A stretch of 64,000 bases of DNA, taken from positions 1 to 64,000 of the forward strand of contig MU859091.1 of NCBI GenBank assembly GCA_033297205.1, written 5' to 3'. Below are positions 24,239 to 34,044 of this stretch, piece by piece. Position 1 is the first letter of the stretch. Each line of letters starts with the position of its first letter. The translations under genes and the position numbers were made by a program. The notes under the pieces were generated by a model. It worked only from the letters and a program-made list of their open reading frames with translations. It did not search any database and was not told where the DNA came from. Origin of the DNA: Pseudoneurospora amorphoporcata (Eukaryota; Ascomycota; Sordariomycetes; Sordariales; Sordariaceae).

Positions 24239-24808
24239 ATTTGCTGTTGTGTGTTGTGTAACAGCTGAAAGAGCTGATGAGTCGTAGATGGAGGTACCGT
24301 AGAGGCGAGTGAGAAGCAGTTCAAGATAAGAAACTGTGGGTGGTGGTGAGGGTGACACTGAGGGTCTGGATGTGAAAAGTGAATATAAGATTGTGAGGCC
24401 AACGAAAGGAAAAAAAAAATCCTATAAGGCAGAGGCCGAGTACAAACGGCCCACAAAAGAAATTTTGGAGTGTTCCACTTGCATGGCTACTCGGTTCTTT
24501 TTTAGTCCAGCCTTCCCAGCGCTTGGGTCCAACCTGGGGCAGGCATTACACGCGTGGGGTTAGGGTTAGTCGTAGCCTTTTCGACCTCCTTGATCTCAAG
24601 AAGCGCCCATGTTATAATGTCCTGATAATTTGTTCACTTGTGAAGGCAATGGGAACGGTAACGAACCGCATGGGAATCTTCTGTTGTGCATAGTATAACA
24701 GTAGTGAAGAGGGTTTGGTGTGATGTTTATCCCGCCGCAAACGTTAGGTACATACGTCCGTACCCTTTTGCAGTGGGCCATATGTTATGATCTGGGCTTC
24801 CGGTGGTC
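24239..24808. other. Promoter region of the RRM gene
   Basis: This intergenic stretch contains the RRM gene promoter. The telomere-like 14-mer GGGGTTAGGGTTAG lies at 24556-24569. In several fungi and plants such teloboxes occur in promoters of ribosome and RNA-processing genes; here that is only a suggestion. No gene is seen. Confidence 0.45.
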
Positions 24809-25472
24809 TCAAAGGGCCCAGAGCACCAGATCATTGACCTCGGGATCAACACTTGAGATGCTGGAGGCAGTCTGGGGCAGGATGTTCTTCAATGCCACTC
24901 TCTCGACAACCGTGGCAGTGGCGAGACAAGGCGAACAGATACCGAGGTGGATCACAACGTACCGCCGCCTGTAACTCCATATTGAGGCCCAGGAAGATGT
25001 GACTAACGAGATATGGACTACCTTGAGTCTTTGTATTGTATTTCGATTCCGGGATTACCCTCTGGGCCCTCAGCAGCACCCTTTTGGTTGTCGCTGAAGG
25101 AATAGGCACACCACTCGGTGTACGCAGCTGATGGCTTGACAGACTGAGAACATTCACAAAAACACAGTACTGTCAGAGGATGTTGGACTAGAGAAGAGAG
25201 TGCAAAGATAACATGCGCAACATCACCTGTAGACGAGAGTGGTATTTGACGAGACTTGGTAAGGACGGCCGTCCGCTGCCTCGGGCTGGGCAGATTGCCA
25301 ACTGAAGCGCAAATGCCGGAGACGCGAGCCGTCTGTGATGACGGTGGAACGAGAGCGCGCCAACGCCAACAACATGGAGCTTTCCCGTACGCGCTGGCTC
25401 GAAAGGGTACCGACGAACGGGGTAATGGCTTGCCATGTACTCCCCTGCCCGTCCCTGGCAGATGACGCACAT
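24809..25472 (-). CDS. Possible small gene of unknown function
   Basis: A tentative three-exon model on the minus strand: 25472-25227, 25143-25022 and 24968-24809, giving 175 aa. Introns of 83 and 53 bp have GTGATG and GTAGTC donors, CAG acceptors and a CTGAC branch site in the first. Exons 2 and 3 read smoothly (SAAYTEWCAYSFSDNQKG; then RRYVVIHLGICSPCL) and keep phase across the junction. Exon 1 (from MCVICQ) is less convincing and may be in the wrong frame. No domain is recognised. The donors are weak, so this may be partly or wholly wrong. Confidence 0.3.
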
Positions 25473-26524
25473 GCGAACGCTTTTCAGACTGGCATTTGCG
25501 TCGATGCAAGTATATTCGTGTGAGAGGTGTCGGGGAGCGTGGTGGTGGCGGACCAACAGGTTGTGCGGGCTGGAATGACGGGCGGAGACGGTTGAAGGGA
25601 AGCAAACAAATTGAGTGTTGGGAAAGAACTGAAGCGGGAAACAGATTGACGCGGAAAGAAAGAATGGGGAATCCACGATCTGCATTCACTCCCCACCAAC
25701 CCCACAGGGGCGTGGGGCATTGCCGCTTTTAAGGTTATCGTTATCGGTGAGCTCGGGGGTGGAGATGCGGCTCGTCCGAATGGAAGCCATCATGGCTGTC
25801 TAGCGGTTTGCCTAGGCAATAACCATGGCCATATGCGTTTCGAAGGACACCCTACCGTGAGCAGAATTTCAGGTGATGATGAGGCTACTACATACATTAC
25901 CAGGTCCGACCATATTTGGCAAGCATTTGTGTAGTCAGCATCGTTGGTGCGGTTGGAAGTGGAACGCTGTGAAACTGTCAAACATGGGAACACTAGGAAA
26001 CACAACTGACAGATATGGAACTCGGGGTGTTGGTGGCTTGCTGATGTTATTATTTGACCGTTGGTGGACTCCAGTTGCGAGACTAGAGTATTTGTCCGCA
26101 TGGTTTACTTGCTAGTTGGGTAACGACCATGAGCTCTCTGGCCAGCAGCATGTCTCGAGACTCCGTCTTCCAGCACACTGGTCGAGACCGATGTGGCGTC
26201 GGGACACATCTCACATCACCCCTTGACCAAAAAAAATGCCCCAGGCGGAGGAACTGTGCAGAAAAAGTTGCGAGGAAAACGGTGGCAGCATTAGTAGATA
26301 GAAACCGCAGACGAAACGCCCCAAAGATGGTATTGTTCGTTTCCCGCACCCGACCATCCGTGTCCATTGTACATGTACCTCAAAGACCAACTTTCCCGTG
26401 CCAACATCGAAGCCAGTCCGTTGACTTCGACGCCACGACACGGCAAACCCATGCAAGACCAGTCAAGAAAACCAGTGCCGGTTTCTCAACCTCGCTACCA
26501 CCGCATTCTTCCCAAGGAAGGCGT
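25473..26524. other. Intergenic region
   Basis: No gene is supported. Overlapping frames on both strands are short and without recognisable motifs. The right end holds the 3' untranslated region of the eL42 gene on the minus strand. Confidence 0.4.
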
Positions 26525-27487
26525 TTAGAAGACGAGAGCAGCGCCCTTGGTCTTCTTGTCACCACTGTAGTTTCAAACATGTTAGAACCAATCCAACAGA
26601 ATACGAATTACATGCCAACAAGACAAAGCATCATCAACGGTCAATCGTGGGATATCGTAGGATGATGTCGAAGTGGTGCATGTCGGCGCAAGATCTTGAA
26701 GAGCTGTATCTCATATGGATGACGCCAGGCTGAAATCTCCATCGGCCGCATGTTTCTTCTGTTGTTTCTGTCGATGCTTCCTCGTCCATCTTGATAATAT
26801 GCGCGGAATCCAGGTGTGGTGGTACTCCTAATTGTTGTTGATGGATATCGACAGAACAGCGGCTGTCTGGCGCACCGGTCCTTCACACATTGTCCAAGCA
26901 AAGGATAGCTTCAAATGCGGTACGAGGTCGTTCATGTCGCGTCAAAATCTGTCGATGAGCGCCATCGTGTGGTCTTGGTCTCGCGCCTGGCGGGGGAATG
27001 ATCGCAGTCCATCGTCTCGCAGTTCGGCGGCGAAAATTGTCGCTCTTGTCGCGCAATGTCGCATATCCTCGATCCCAGTGATGATGCCGTGTCTTCTTGA
27101 TCCCAAACATTTCAATCATTGAACGGAAAAAAAACTTACCCGAGCTCGAAGTGCTTGCAGCGCTTGAGGGGAAGCTGCTTCTTCTGCTTGCAGACGGAGC
27201 ACTCCTGTAGATTCACCATTTTTAGCCTCGATCCCTCGAAATCTCGCGGTTTCCTATTCGGGCTCCCGTACCAGTCTGAGGACGACCTTCTTGGTGGTCT
27301 TCGCCTTCTTGTGAAAGACGGGCTTGGTCTGACCACCGTAACCGGACTGCTTGCGGTCGTAACGGCGCTTTCCCTGAGCGAAAGCCGAAGCCTTGCCGGC
27401 CTTGTACTGGGTGACCTTGTGGAGGGTGTGCTTGCCGCAAGAGCGGCCAGCGCAGTAGGTCTTGCGGGTCTTGGGTACGTTGACCAT
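26525..27487 (-). CDS. RPL42: 60S ribosomal protein eL42 (L44/L36a family)
   Basis: A structural protein of the large ribosomal subunit near the E site. Exons on the minus strand are 27487-27272, 27204-27140 and 26564-26525, giving exactly the canonical 106 aa. It starts [12 protein letters not shown] and ends with [13 protein letters not shown]. Four zinc-binding cysteines are seen at 12, 17, 74 and 77. Intron 1 is 67 bp (GTACGG donor, CAG acceptor); intron 2 is 575 bp (GTAAGT, CAG), far longer than others here. Residue 56 is proline (QTKPVFHKK); changes at this position are known to give cycloheximide resistance in yeasts, so this form is expected to be sensitive. The last exon encodes only 13 residues. 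Confidence 0.96.
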
Positions 27488-28668
27488 TTTTGCGATTCGG
27501 ACGTCGGTCGTTGATGTGTGAGGTCGAAGATCGTACGCTGACCAGCTTCGGCTTGGATTTTTTGCCTACCTTGACAAATTTGGGGTGGTGCTGCGTGTGC
27601 CCTGTGTGCCTGGTCTGTGCGCCTTCCCGGAAAAATACCCTCCGTGGCTCCGCGCCGCCCATTTGCAATCCTGCTTATCTTATCGGCCTCTCTCCCCTGC
27701 CCATTCCGGCCAATGGGTGTGCACCTCGACTGCCCGTCGCCTGCCTCGAACTGCTCGAACTTCCCGTCTCGATCAACGACCAACGAATTGGCAACTCAAT
27801 TCCGCTTCCAACTTTAACTTTCTTCATTCCTCACTGCACCACCCCTTGGCCCAAACACCCCGCGCGATGGTGGTGATCCTTGCACAGTTTGACCACTATA
27901 AGCTCACCACCGTATATTTTTGTTCCTACTCTTTGTTGCTGGGATTTCGAGGGCGATAAATCGCGATCCCAGTCAAAATTGGAGAAGCCTCTGGTATTGT
28001 CAATGATATTTACATGCCGCCGTTCTCACAGTATCGCATATCTCACCACACTGCACACCACACCATTTGCCCATCGCCATTTCCGGAATTCCGAAGAAAA
28101 ATCAGAGTTCACTATGCGCTCAACTACACGGAGCTGAAGTCACGCTCATCCCTCCTCCATCATGATCTCCCACCTCGCACTTCATACAGGGCTGTTCCCA
28201 TCGTTGAATGGCTGCAGTGAATAGTCCGGACCTACAGCAACACCCTAGTCTGGCTCTTTATTCGCCTTCTTTGGCCACGATGCCTCACTTCCCTTGCTTT
28301 ACGGCCATATCCATCAAAGAGCATGCTTAAACGTGACGGGGGCAGTACTCTTTATGAGGTCCCGTTCCAACAAACCGACCAGGGGAATATCGCCTCGTGC
28401 GACATTCGGATCGAGAAAACCACGGTCAAGAATGCTTTGAAGTGTGTTGCGTACCCCAAGGAGATAGCATATGTAAGTTGCAAACACCCTCGAGTCTACA
28501 AATCCATGCCTTCCCCGTTCCTCTTCGAGGATTGTTGTGTCCATCGAGATTTGAGGCTCTTTCCACAACAAGCATCTAGTCATTCAGAAACTCCTCCACT
28601 CCGGCAACAGACAACAAGACGGGGGCGCCTTGACGAGTCGACGACAGATTGAGATTACACAAGTAGCC
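27488..28668. other. Intergenic region between divergent genes
   Basis: This region carries the promoters of eL42 (minus) and of the Cys-rich membrane protein (plus). No gene or RNA was recognised. Short frames on the plus strand lack domain content. Confidence 0.4.
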
Positions 28669-29817
28669 ATGCCTCCTCCATCATCAGTGCCAACACCGGC
28701 GGTTACTCCTCCCGCCAGGTTGGTGGTCACGTCTTTCAATCATGTCCCACTGACAACCATGTTCTCGCCGCCGGGAGAGTGCTTCGGGGTTTCGTCGTCC
28801 AATGTCTATCTTATTGATCAACAAACGAGCTGCCTTCCGAGCGGCTGGTCTTCCGCCGAGACCGCCTTCTTCTCGCCTGGTTTGGTTTGCCCCAATGGCT
28901 ACATGTCCGCATGCCATGACACCGGGGGGGTTTCTACGATCACGACGGTAACCTGTTGTCCACAGCGCGGACCAACTGTCTGGCTTTCGTGCGTTGCAGA
29001 ACCTTCAACGATTGCCTCGTCGTTGAAGGACTATATGTGCGTCTGGACGGCACCAGCGGCAGGTTATTCAACCGATGTTACGAGATCACCAAACGGCAAG
29101 ACAGTTACAACATCGGAGACACTCAAAAGCCCTGATGCCATTCATGCTTACGGTGTCCGCATGGTTTACCAGTCAACTGATACGTTGCCAACTGGCACCG
29201 CTGCCACAACTGGCACCAAAACGGCTAGCGGAACATCAGCAGCGACCTCTGCAAATACCTCTACAAGGACCTCTGCTTCTTCGTCTTCTTCTTCAGTCCC
29301 TGGTTCTTCCAGCTCGACCAATTCAACGACCGCCGTTGTGATAATCGCCGTGTGCATTACAGTGGTCATATGTGCGATTGTAGCATCTTTGTTTCTCTGG
29401 TGGCGAAGACGTTCGCAACTTCAGCATACGGGCGTTCCAAGCTCAGATGCTCCCAGTTCTACCGCTCCGGCCCCGAAATCACCAGTACCGAACGCTCCGG
29501 ATTCGCATCCTCTGCACTCGAATGTCCTAACCCAGGTTACGTCACCAACAGCCGTCTCGACTTCGGACCATATGCCACATGCGAGCATTCAAAGCTCAAT
29601 GTGGAATACGATGCCGCCTTCACCGCCTCCAGTTGGTCCTCTTCCTTATCCTGTTAGCAAGTCTCTATTCGATCACCAAGATGATGTCGTCAAGAGGAAC
29701 AGACAGACGGAAATAAGCGACTTCAGTGCCAGCGACACCACTACGGCTTTTGATGTCAGCAATGCCGTCGAGTTACCCGTCCGGTCATCGGCCAGTGAAC
29801 TTCCAACACCTCGCTGA
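28669..29817 (+). CDS. Cys-rich single-pass membrane protein
   Basis: A single exon of 382 aa from the first ATG. The ectodomain at about 25-175 carries regularly placed cysteines (PPGECFG, TSCLPSG, VCPNGYMSACHD, VTCCPQ, LSCVAE, YMCVW). It ends with GVRMVYQSTD, the layout of a common filamentous-fungal surface family of unknown function. A Ser/Thr-rich stalk follows. One membrane span lies at about 222-246 (AVVIIAVCITVVICAIVASL), followed by a WWRRR stop-transfer and a Pro-rich cytosolic tail. No clear signal peptide is present, so insertion is probably directed by the single span. A sensor or cell-wall role is possible but not shown. Confidence 0.8.
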   Translation: MPPPSSVPTPAVTPPARLVVTSFNHVPLTTMFSPPGECFGVSSSNVYLIDQQTSCLPSGWSSAETAFFSPGLVCPNGYMSACHDTGGVSTITTVTCCPQRGPTVWLSCVAEPSTIASSLKDYMCVWTAPAAGYSTDVTRSPNGKTVTTSETLKSPDAIHAYGVRMVYQSTDTLPTGTAATTGTKTASGTSAATSANTSTRTSASSSSSSVPGSSSSTNSTTAVVIIAVCITVVICAIVASLFLWWRRRSQLQHTGVPSSDAPSSTAPAPKSPVPNAPDSHPLHSNVLTQVTSPTAVSTSDHMPHASIQSSMWNTMPPSPPPVGPLPYPVSKSLFDHQDDVVKRNRQTEISDFSASDTTTAFDVSNAVELPVRSSASELPTPR

Positions 29818-30391
29818 GCAAGGATGGCGTACTATAGCCTTGAGGCAACGGGCGTTGTTTTGTGAGGTGTGCAGAGACGCGGGTTGTATTTTGCTTTGTA
29901 CGGGCACTTCCTGGGCCAGCGTGTTATTCAAGGCGGTTGGGACTTGAATTATTTTCTACAATGGCCCTTTGTAGGGTTCAAAATTATATCTCCTTTATCC
30001 TCTAGTACGATACCTATGGTCCTTGTTTTTCTGGCGAATCTCCATCTGAATCCTCCGCTCGTTTTCCTTTACTCTGTCTATCTGTCTGTCGTTTCACCAA
30101 TTGAGGTCCGCCTCAGTAAGGTCGGAACCGGAACCCCAATCCCGAGCATGCCGTTGATGTATATGATATTACGGACCCTTGCTTTCTTTCTATCGTGTAT
30201 ATCGTTTATTCGCGCCATCTGTACCTCGACGCATAACCGTCCCGCTGAGTGCGGTGCTGCGGGAGCAAGCCGTGGCTTGGCACTGCCGGATTGCGAACTT
30301 ATCCAGATCACCCGGGAACATGTCCGGACTGTCACCATTTTATCTTGCAGGTGCTCTGGATGTCCGATAGTGCATCCGTGTCGGACCCCCG
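29818..30391. other. Intergenic region
   Basis: Nothing recognisable was found between the membrane-protein gene and the inverted-repeat element. Confidence 0.4.
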
Positions 30392-30815
30392 AATTTAAAG
30401 AGAATGTCTTTTCGGACTGTAGCAAATGTCTTTTCGTACTGTTGCTAAATTCTATAACTAGGTATAACTTAGCCAAATGTAAAGGCACGAGAACGATTGT
30501 AGTATTAGAATTTTTAGTATTTTTTTGCGCTTTTTACACACCTAGCGCGGGGACCTTGACGTAGAGTATAGTAAAGAAGTAGGAACAAGATAGAAATTTA
30601 GCTAAAAGATTCTTTCTTTTTATTTCTTCATCCAACGCAAAGCTTAACGGGCAGTAGCTATTACGCCGTAGATACTGTCTTATAGAGTAAAAAATATGAA
30701 AAATTCCAATTATTCTTATACGATTATAAATAGCTAAGTTATACCTAGTTATAGAATTTAGCGACAGTATGAAAAGACATTTGCTACAGTCCGAAAAGAC
30801 CTTCTCAATTTAAAT
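30392..30815. mobile_element. Non-autonomous element with long terminal inverted repeats
   Basis: The left arm (30392-30474) and right arm (about 30730-30815) are reverse complements over about 80 bp. The core shared string starts GTCTTTTCGGACTGTAGC and ends with TAGGTATAACTTAGC. Within the best 68 bp there are only two mismatches, both transitions. The outer edges differ by small indels. The roughly 255-bp interior is AT-rich and non-coding. This is the shape of a MITE or foldback element lightly hit by RIP. I could not fix the target-site duplication or the superfamily. Confidence 0.75.
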
Positions 30816-30985
30816 TGCATCAAGACGCGTCTTTCTCCGTCGGTTCCTGCACATGTCTTCCCCCACCCTGACCTGAGAATGTGTATAAAGCAACAGATAG
30901 CTGCTGCTGCTCCCAGCTATCTCATTCCTCACAATCCCAAGTTCCAACCAAATATCGACGTTACTAGACGCCAACAAATCACACC

Positions 30986-31806
30986 ATGCACCTCACCTCC
31001 CTCCTCGGCCTTCTGGCCACCGCTACTCTTGCAGTCAGCCAGTCAAGCACCAACACAACCGGTAAGCTAGGCGATGCTCGTCCGGTTCGAAACAACCCCG
31101 TCATCGGCGAAGTCTGGGTCGCAAAGTTCGATTCCCCCACAGTCAAGGGCTTCGTGACCGCCGTCGCGAACACCGTCGGTGTCAACTATACCATTGACGT
31201 GACGGGTCTGCCGGTTGACCAGGGGCCGTTTAGCACGTACACAAACATGCATCCTTTTTTCACACCCTTTTTACCGTTTCAAAGAAAAAAAAACCCCCAT
31301 CTTGAGGAAGGGATCTTGAGTACACAGTTAGTAACTAACATCGTTGTTGTGACTGTTGCAGAATACCACGTCCACCTCCGCCCCGTCCCCGCCGACGGTA
31401 ACTGCGTTGACACAGCCGGCCACCTCGACTCGTACCTGCGCGGCGACAGTCCGCCTTGCAATAGTGCGGCGCCGCAGACTTGCGAGGTCGGCGATTTGAG
31501 TGGGAAGTATGGGACTGTTACGGGTCCTAGTGTGGTGAAGAGGTGAGATTGTTTTTTTATATTTTTTTCTAACTATTTCCCTTGTGATCCTTCTTGGGCT
31601 TTTTCTTGCAGGGATCCTTCTTGGGATCTTTGTTAGGAGAGATTTCAAGTCTAGTTGCTAATCAGTACATTGCAATGAGCAGCTTCAACGACCCTTACTC
31701 GGCGCTGAATGTTATCAATCTGGGGTACATCGGGAATAGAGGGATTGTTTTCCATAACGGTAACTCGACGAGAATTGCTTGTGCTACGTTGCAGAAGGTT
31801 GGGTGA
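30986..31806 (+). CDS. Secreted Cu/Zn superoxide dismutase-like protein, gene model in conflict
   Basis: The first exon (30986-31236) encodes a signal peptide (MHLTSLLGLLATATLAVSQ) and a SOD-like beta-barrel start ending in GLPVDQGPFS. The second (31362-31542) has YHVHLRPVPADGNC, HLDSYLRG and PQTCEVGDLSGKYG. The last (about 31650-31806) has IGNRGIVFHNGNSTRIACA. These are the hallmarks of the fungal cell-surface SOD-like family. Intron 1 has a GTACAC donor at 31237 and a strong CTAAC plus CAG acceptor at 31361, but joining them shifts the frame by one base. The best in-frame join for intron 2 uses an AG at 31649 rather than the nearer CAG at 31611. The gene may be decaying, or splice sites may be unusual. 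Confidence 0.6.
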
Positions 31807-32397
31807 GCAATGACCATATGGTTGGTACGGGTGTGGTTCATGCGAACATGGTTAAAGTGCTGTGAGTTTGGAGTGACGGGATCATGGTGCTTCAGGGTTG
31901 ATAAGATTGTGGAAAAGGTCAAAATGGATCATCTTACCTATGCACTCAATCCCATTGCTTTGGTCAAGAGTCGCTGATACCACATGTTTGCTAGAGTTTC
32001 TGTTCTGATGACATGACGTGTTACAGCCATCTTCCGCTGTATTCTCCCTCCATTTGGCTGAGGTAAGCAGCACTCCATCTGCAACACGACCCCTTCGTGG
32101 GCAACTCATGTCAGGCTCACAACAAACGCTTTTTCTCCGCTCGATATTACTTACAACCTAGCTGTGAGATTATTCTGAATGGATTCCTTGAGCATAGCTT
32201 TTTGATGATGGAAATATGTGATTCATGGGCGCTCGCCCGAAGAACTGACATTCATCATCCCTACCATTTCCTTGTTATAAAGCTGGCAAGTAATTATCAC
32301 CGCCTTTTCTATTCGATCTCACTTCCTCATAGTATCTCACCCAGTTTCCCTATACACCTGCTTTTAGTATCCAGATATTTCTTCCAACCAACCGAAT
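31807..32397. other. Intergenic region
   Basis: No recognisable feature was found. It should include the promoter of the next plus-strand gene. Confidence 0.35.
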
Positions 32398-33512
32398 ATG
32401 TCCCAACCAAACACCAAAGAGACAAGGGTTTTCAGTTCATATCCACGTTCTCTCCAACAGCTCCGCAACACCGAAAACATCGTCCCTCCCCCAAACCCAC
32501 ACATCACCCAAGCCCTCGTCAACGCCCTTCCCTCCTTTTCCCACCCCGACATCGTCTACAGAGGTCCCGTCTCCCAAACCCCCAAAGCCCAATGGAAGTT
32601 CCTCAACCAAGGGGAAGACCCTCTACATCCCTCATTGTTCTGATCACCATCAACCCAAAGCAAATCACCCTCCTCACTGATTTCTTTGAATCCCTCCCAG
32701 TCCTAATGCCGGGCGAAATACCTCATAAATCAGACCAACCAGACAAGTCTCATCAACCGCACCAGCCTCGCCGGCGATACTACCAGTGCAAGCTCAGTCT
32801 CCGTTTCCAGAGAGGAAAACACCACGACCGAAACCCATCCTCCAACCCCGCCACGCCCACCACCTCCAGCCGCGTGTCTGGCGCCGGCAACCAAACCTAC
32901 CAGCTCGCGACCGCGCTCCACGGTGCACACAACCGGATTAGTTTCTACGGAAACCTTCTCCATTATTTCCCCGCTCTTCCACCAGGAGAGTTGTTTACTA
33001 GGTACCAGACCGTCATCTTGGTAGCGGTGCAAGGTTTCGTTCACTTACCGCTGGACTTTGGACGGCCTGATCCGGGTTGCATGTGGGGGGCGGCGCAGGG
33101 GTGGGATGGGCAGTACAAGTATTGGGATGCTCCCGAAAAGAGGCCGGTGGATTATAGCGTTATCATGATGTATAATGTTAAGAGGAAAGAGAGGAAGGTG
33201 GCGGTTACGAAGGGAGTGACGGTTAATGAGGCTTGGGTGAGGCAGGTGATGTGGATGTGTGGGTTTGAGGATGATGATGCTGAGCCCGAGCTGGGGACTA
33301 TGGTGGAAGAGGATGGGAAGGGAAAGGGGACGAGAGTGAAGGGGAGGAAGCCGGTCGGGGAGATGATGAAGACGGAGGTGTGGAATGGGACTACGGAGTA
33401 CTTGGATGCAGGAGATTGGCAGGAGGTGGCGGCGGGGGTGTCGAGGTATGAGTTGATTAGGGCGGCGTTGGAGGAGTTGAGGGGGGATGTTGAGGGGTGG
33501 TTATCGCCGTGA
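32398..33512 (+). CDS. Unknown protein, coding frame switches near 32600-32640
   Basis: The first part from ATG 32398 reads MSQPNTKETRVFSSYPRSL to about AQWKFLNQGE, then meets a stop at 32641-32643 in that frame. From about 32625 another frame stays open to 33512 (INPKQITLLTDFFESLPVL; FYGNLLHYFPALPPGE; VHLPLDFGRPDPGCMWG). Both halves read like genuine protein, so they belong to one gene of roughly 370 aa. No fungal-type intron can be placed between them. Either one base is lost or gained (sequence error or true frameshift), or an unusual intron exists. No domain was recognised. The C-terminal third is charged and acidic. Confidence 0.55.
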
Positions 33513-34044
33513 TGGGGTCGTTCCTGGATGGGGTCGATGGAGGATGGAAAGAACATGGGAAGGGGTGACAGGAACATCCACTGGGTAGTAAGGGGAAAAG
33601 AACAAGTAAGATTGGAGTAAAAGGATGGAGATGAGGACCGAGTGACGCATTTCTTGATACAGAAAAGAAAACCCAAAAAAAATCAAAAAGCTCAGCCGCC
33701 TCCCCGCTCCCGAATCGAACTCGGGATGCAGTCGCAACGACCTACGAAAATACCACGCATTTTCTGCCCCAACGCACTTACCACGTACGCTACTGGAGGT
33801 GTTGGAAGGTCCTGGACTTGGGGCTTATATAGTCCCAGAGAAGATCCTGCCGTTGAGCGGGAAGCTGGGTGTTGCTGTGGGAACTGGAGGACGGCAAAAT
33901 GGGATGAAAAACTGGGAAGGGGCGTTGGGAATGCGTAATCGGAAGGAGGCGACCAGACTCGAGCAAAAACCAAGATGAAGGTTCCATAGTACACGTCCTG
34001 TTATACAAGTGAATGCCAAAAAAAAGCCAAAAATTCCCATTTGT
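33513..34044. other. Convergent 3' ends with a Pol III-like element
   Basis: This stretch separates two convergent genes. It holds the tRNA-like element described separately at 33672-33800. Nothing else is recognised. Confidence 0.4.
33672..33800 (-). other. tRNA-like Pol III element (degenerate)
   Basis: On the minus strand there is an A-box-like TAGCGTACGTGG (33792-33781). About 60 bases on is a B-box-like GAGTTCGATTCG (33722-33711), then T runs of five and eight (33690-33672). The D arm can be folded (GCGT with GTGC, loop with GG). The T arm does not pair as in a real tRNA, and no anticodon arm is clear. It may be a tRNA pseudogene, a SINE head or chance. Confidence 0.3.

Noticed and set aside
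25018..25689. 223-aa minus-strand frame
   Set aside because: It runs through probable intron sequence, and its composition (Pro, Arg, Ser, His) looks random; only part overlaps the tentative three-exon gene.
26565..27139. C/D snoRNA inside the long eL42 intron
   Set aside because: Only a partial C-box-like TTGATGA was found on the transcribed strand, with no D box at a sensible distance.
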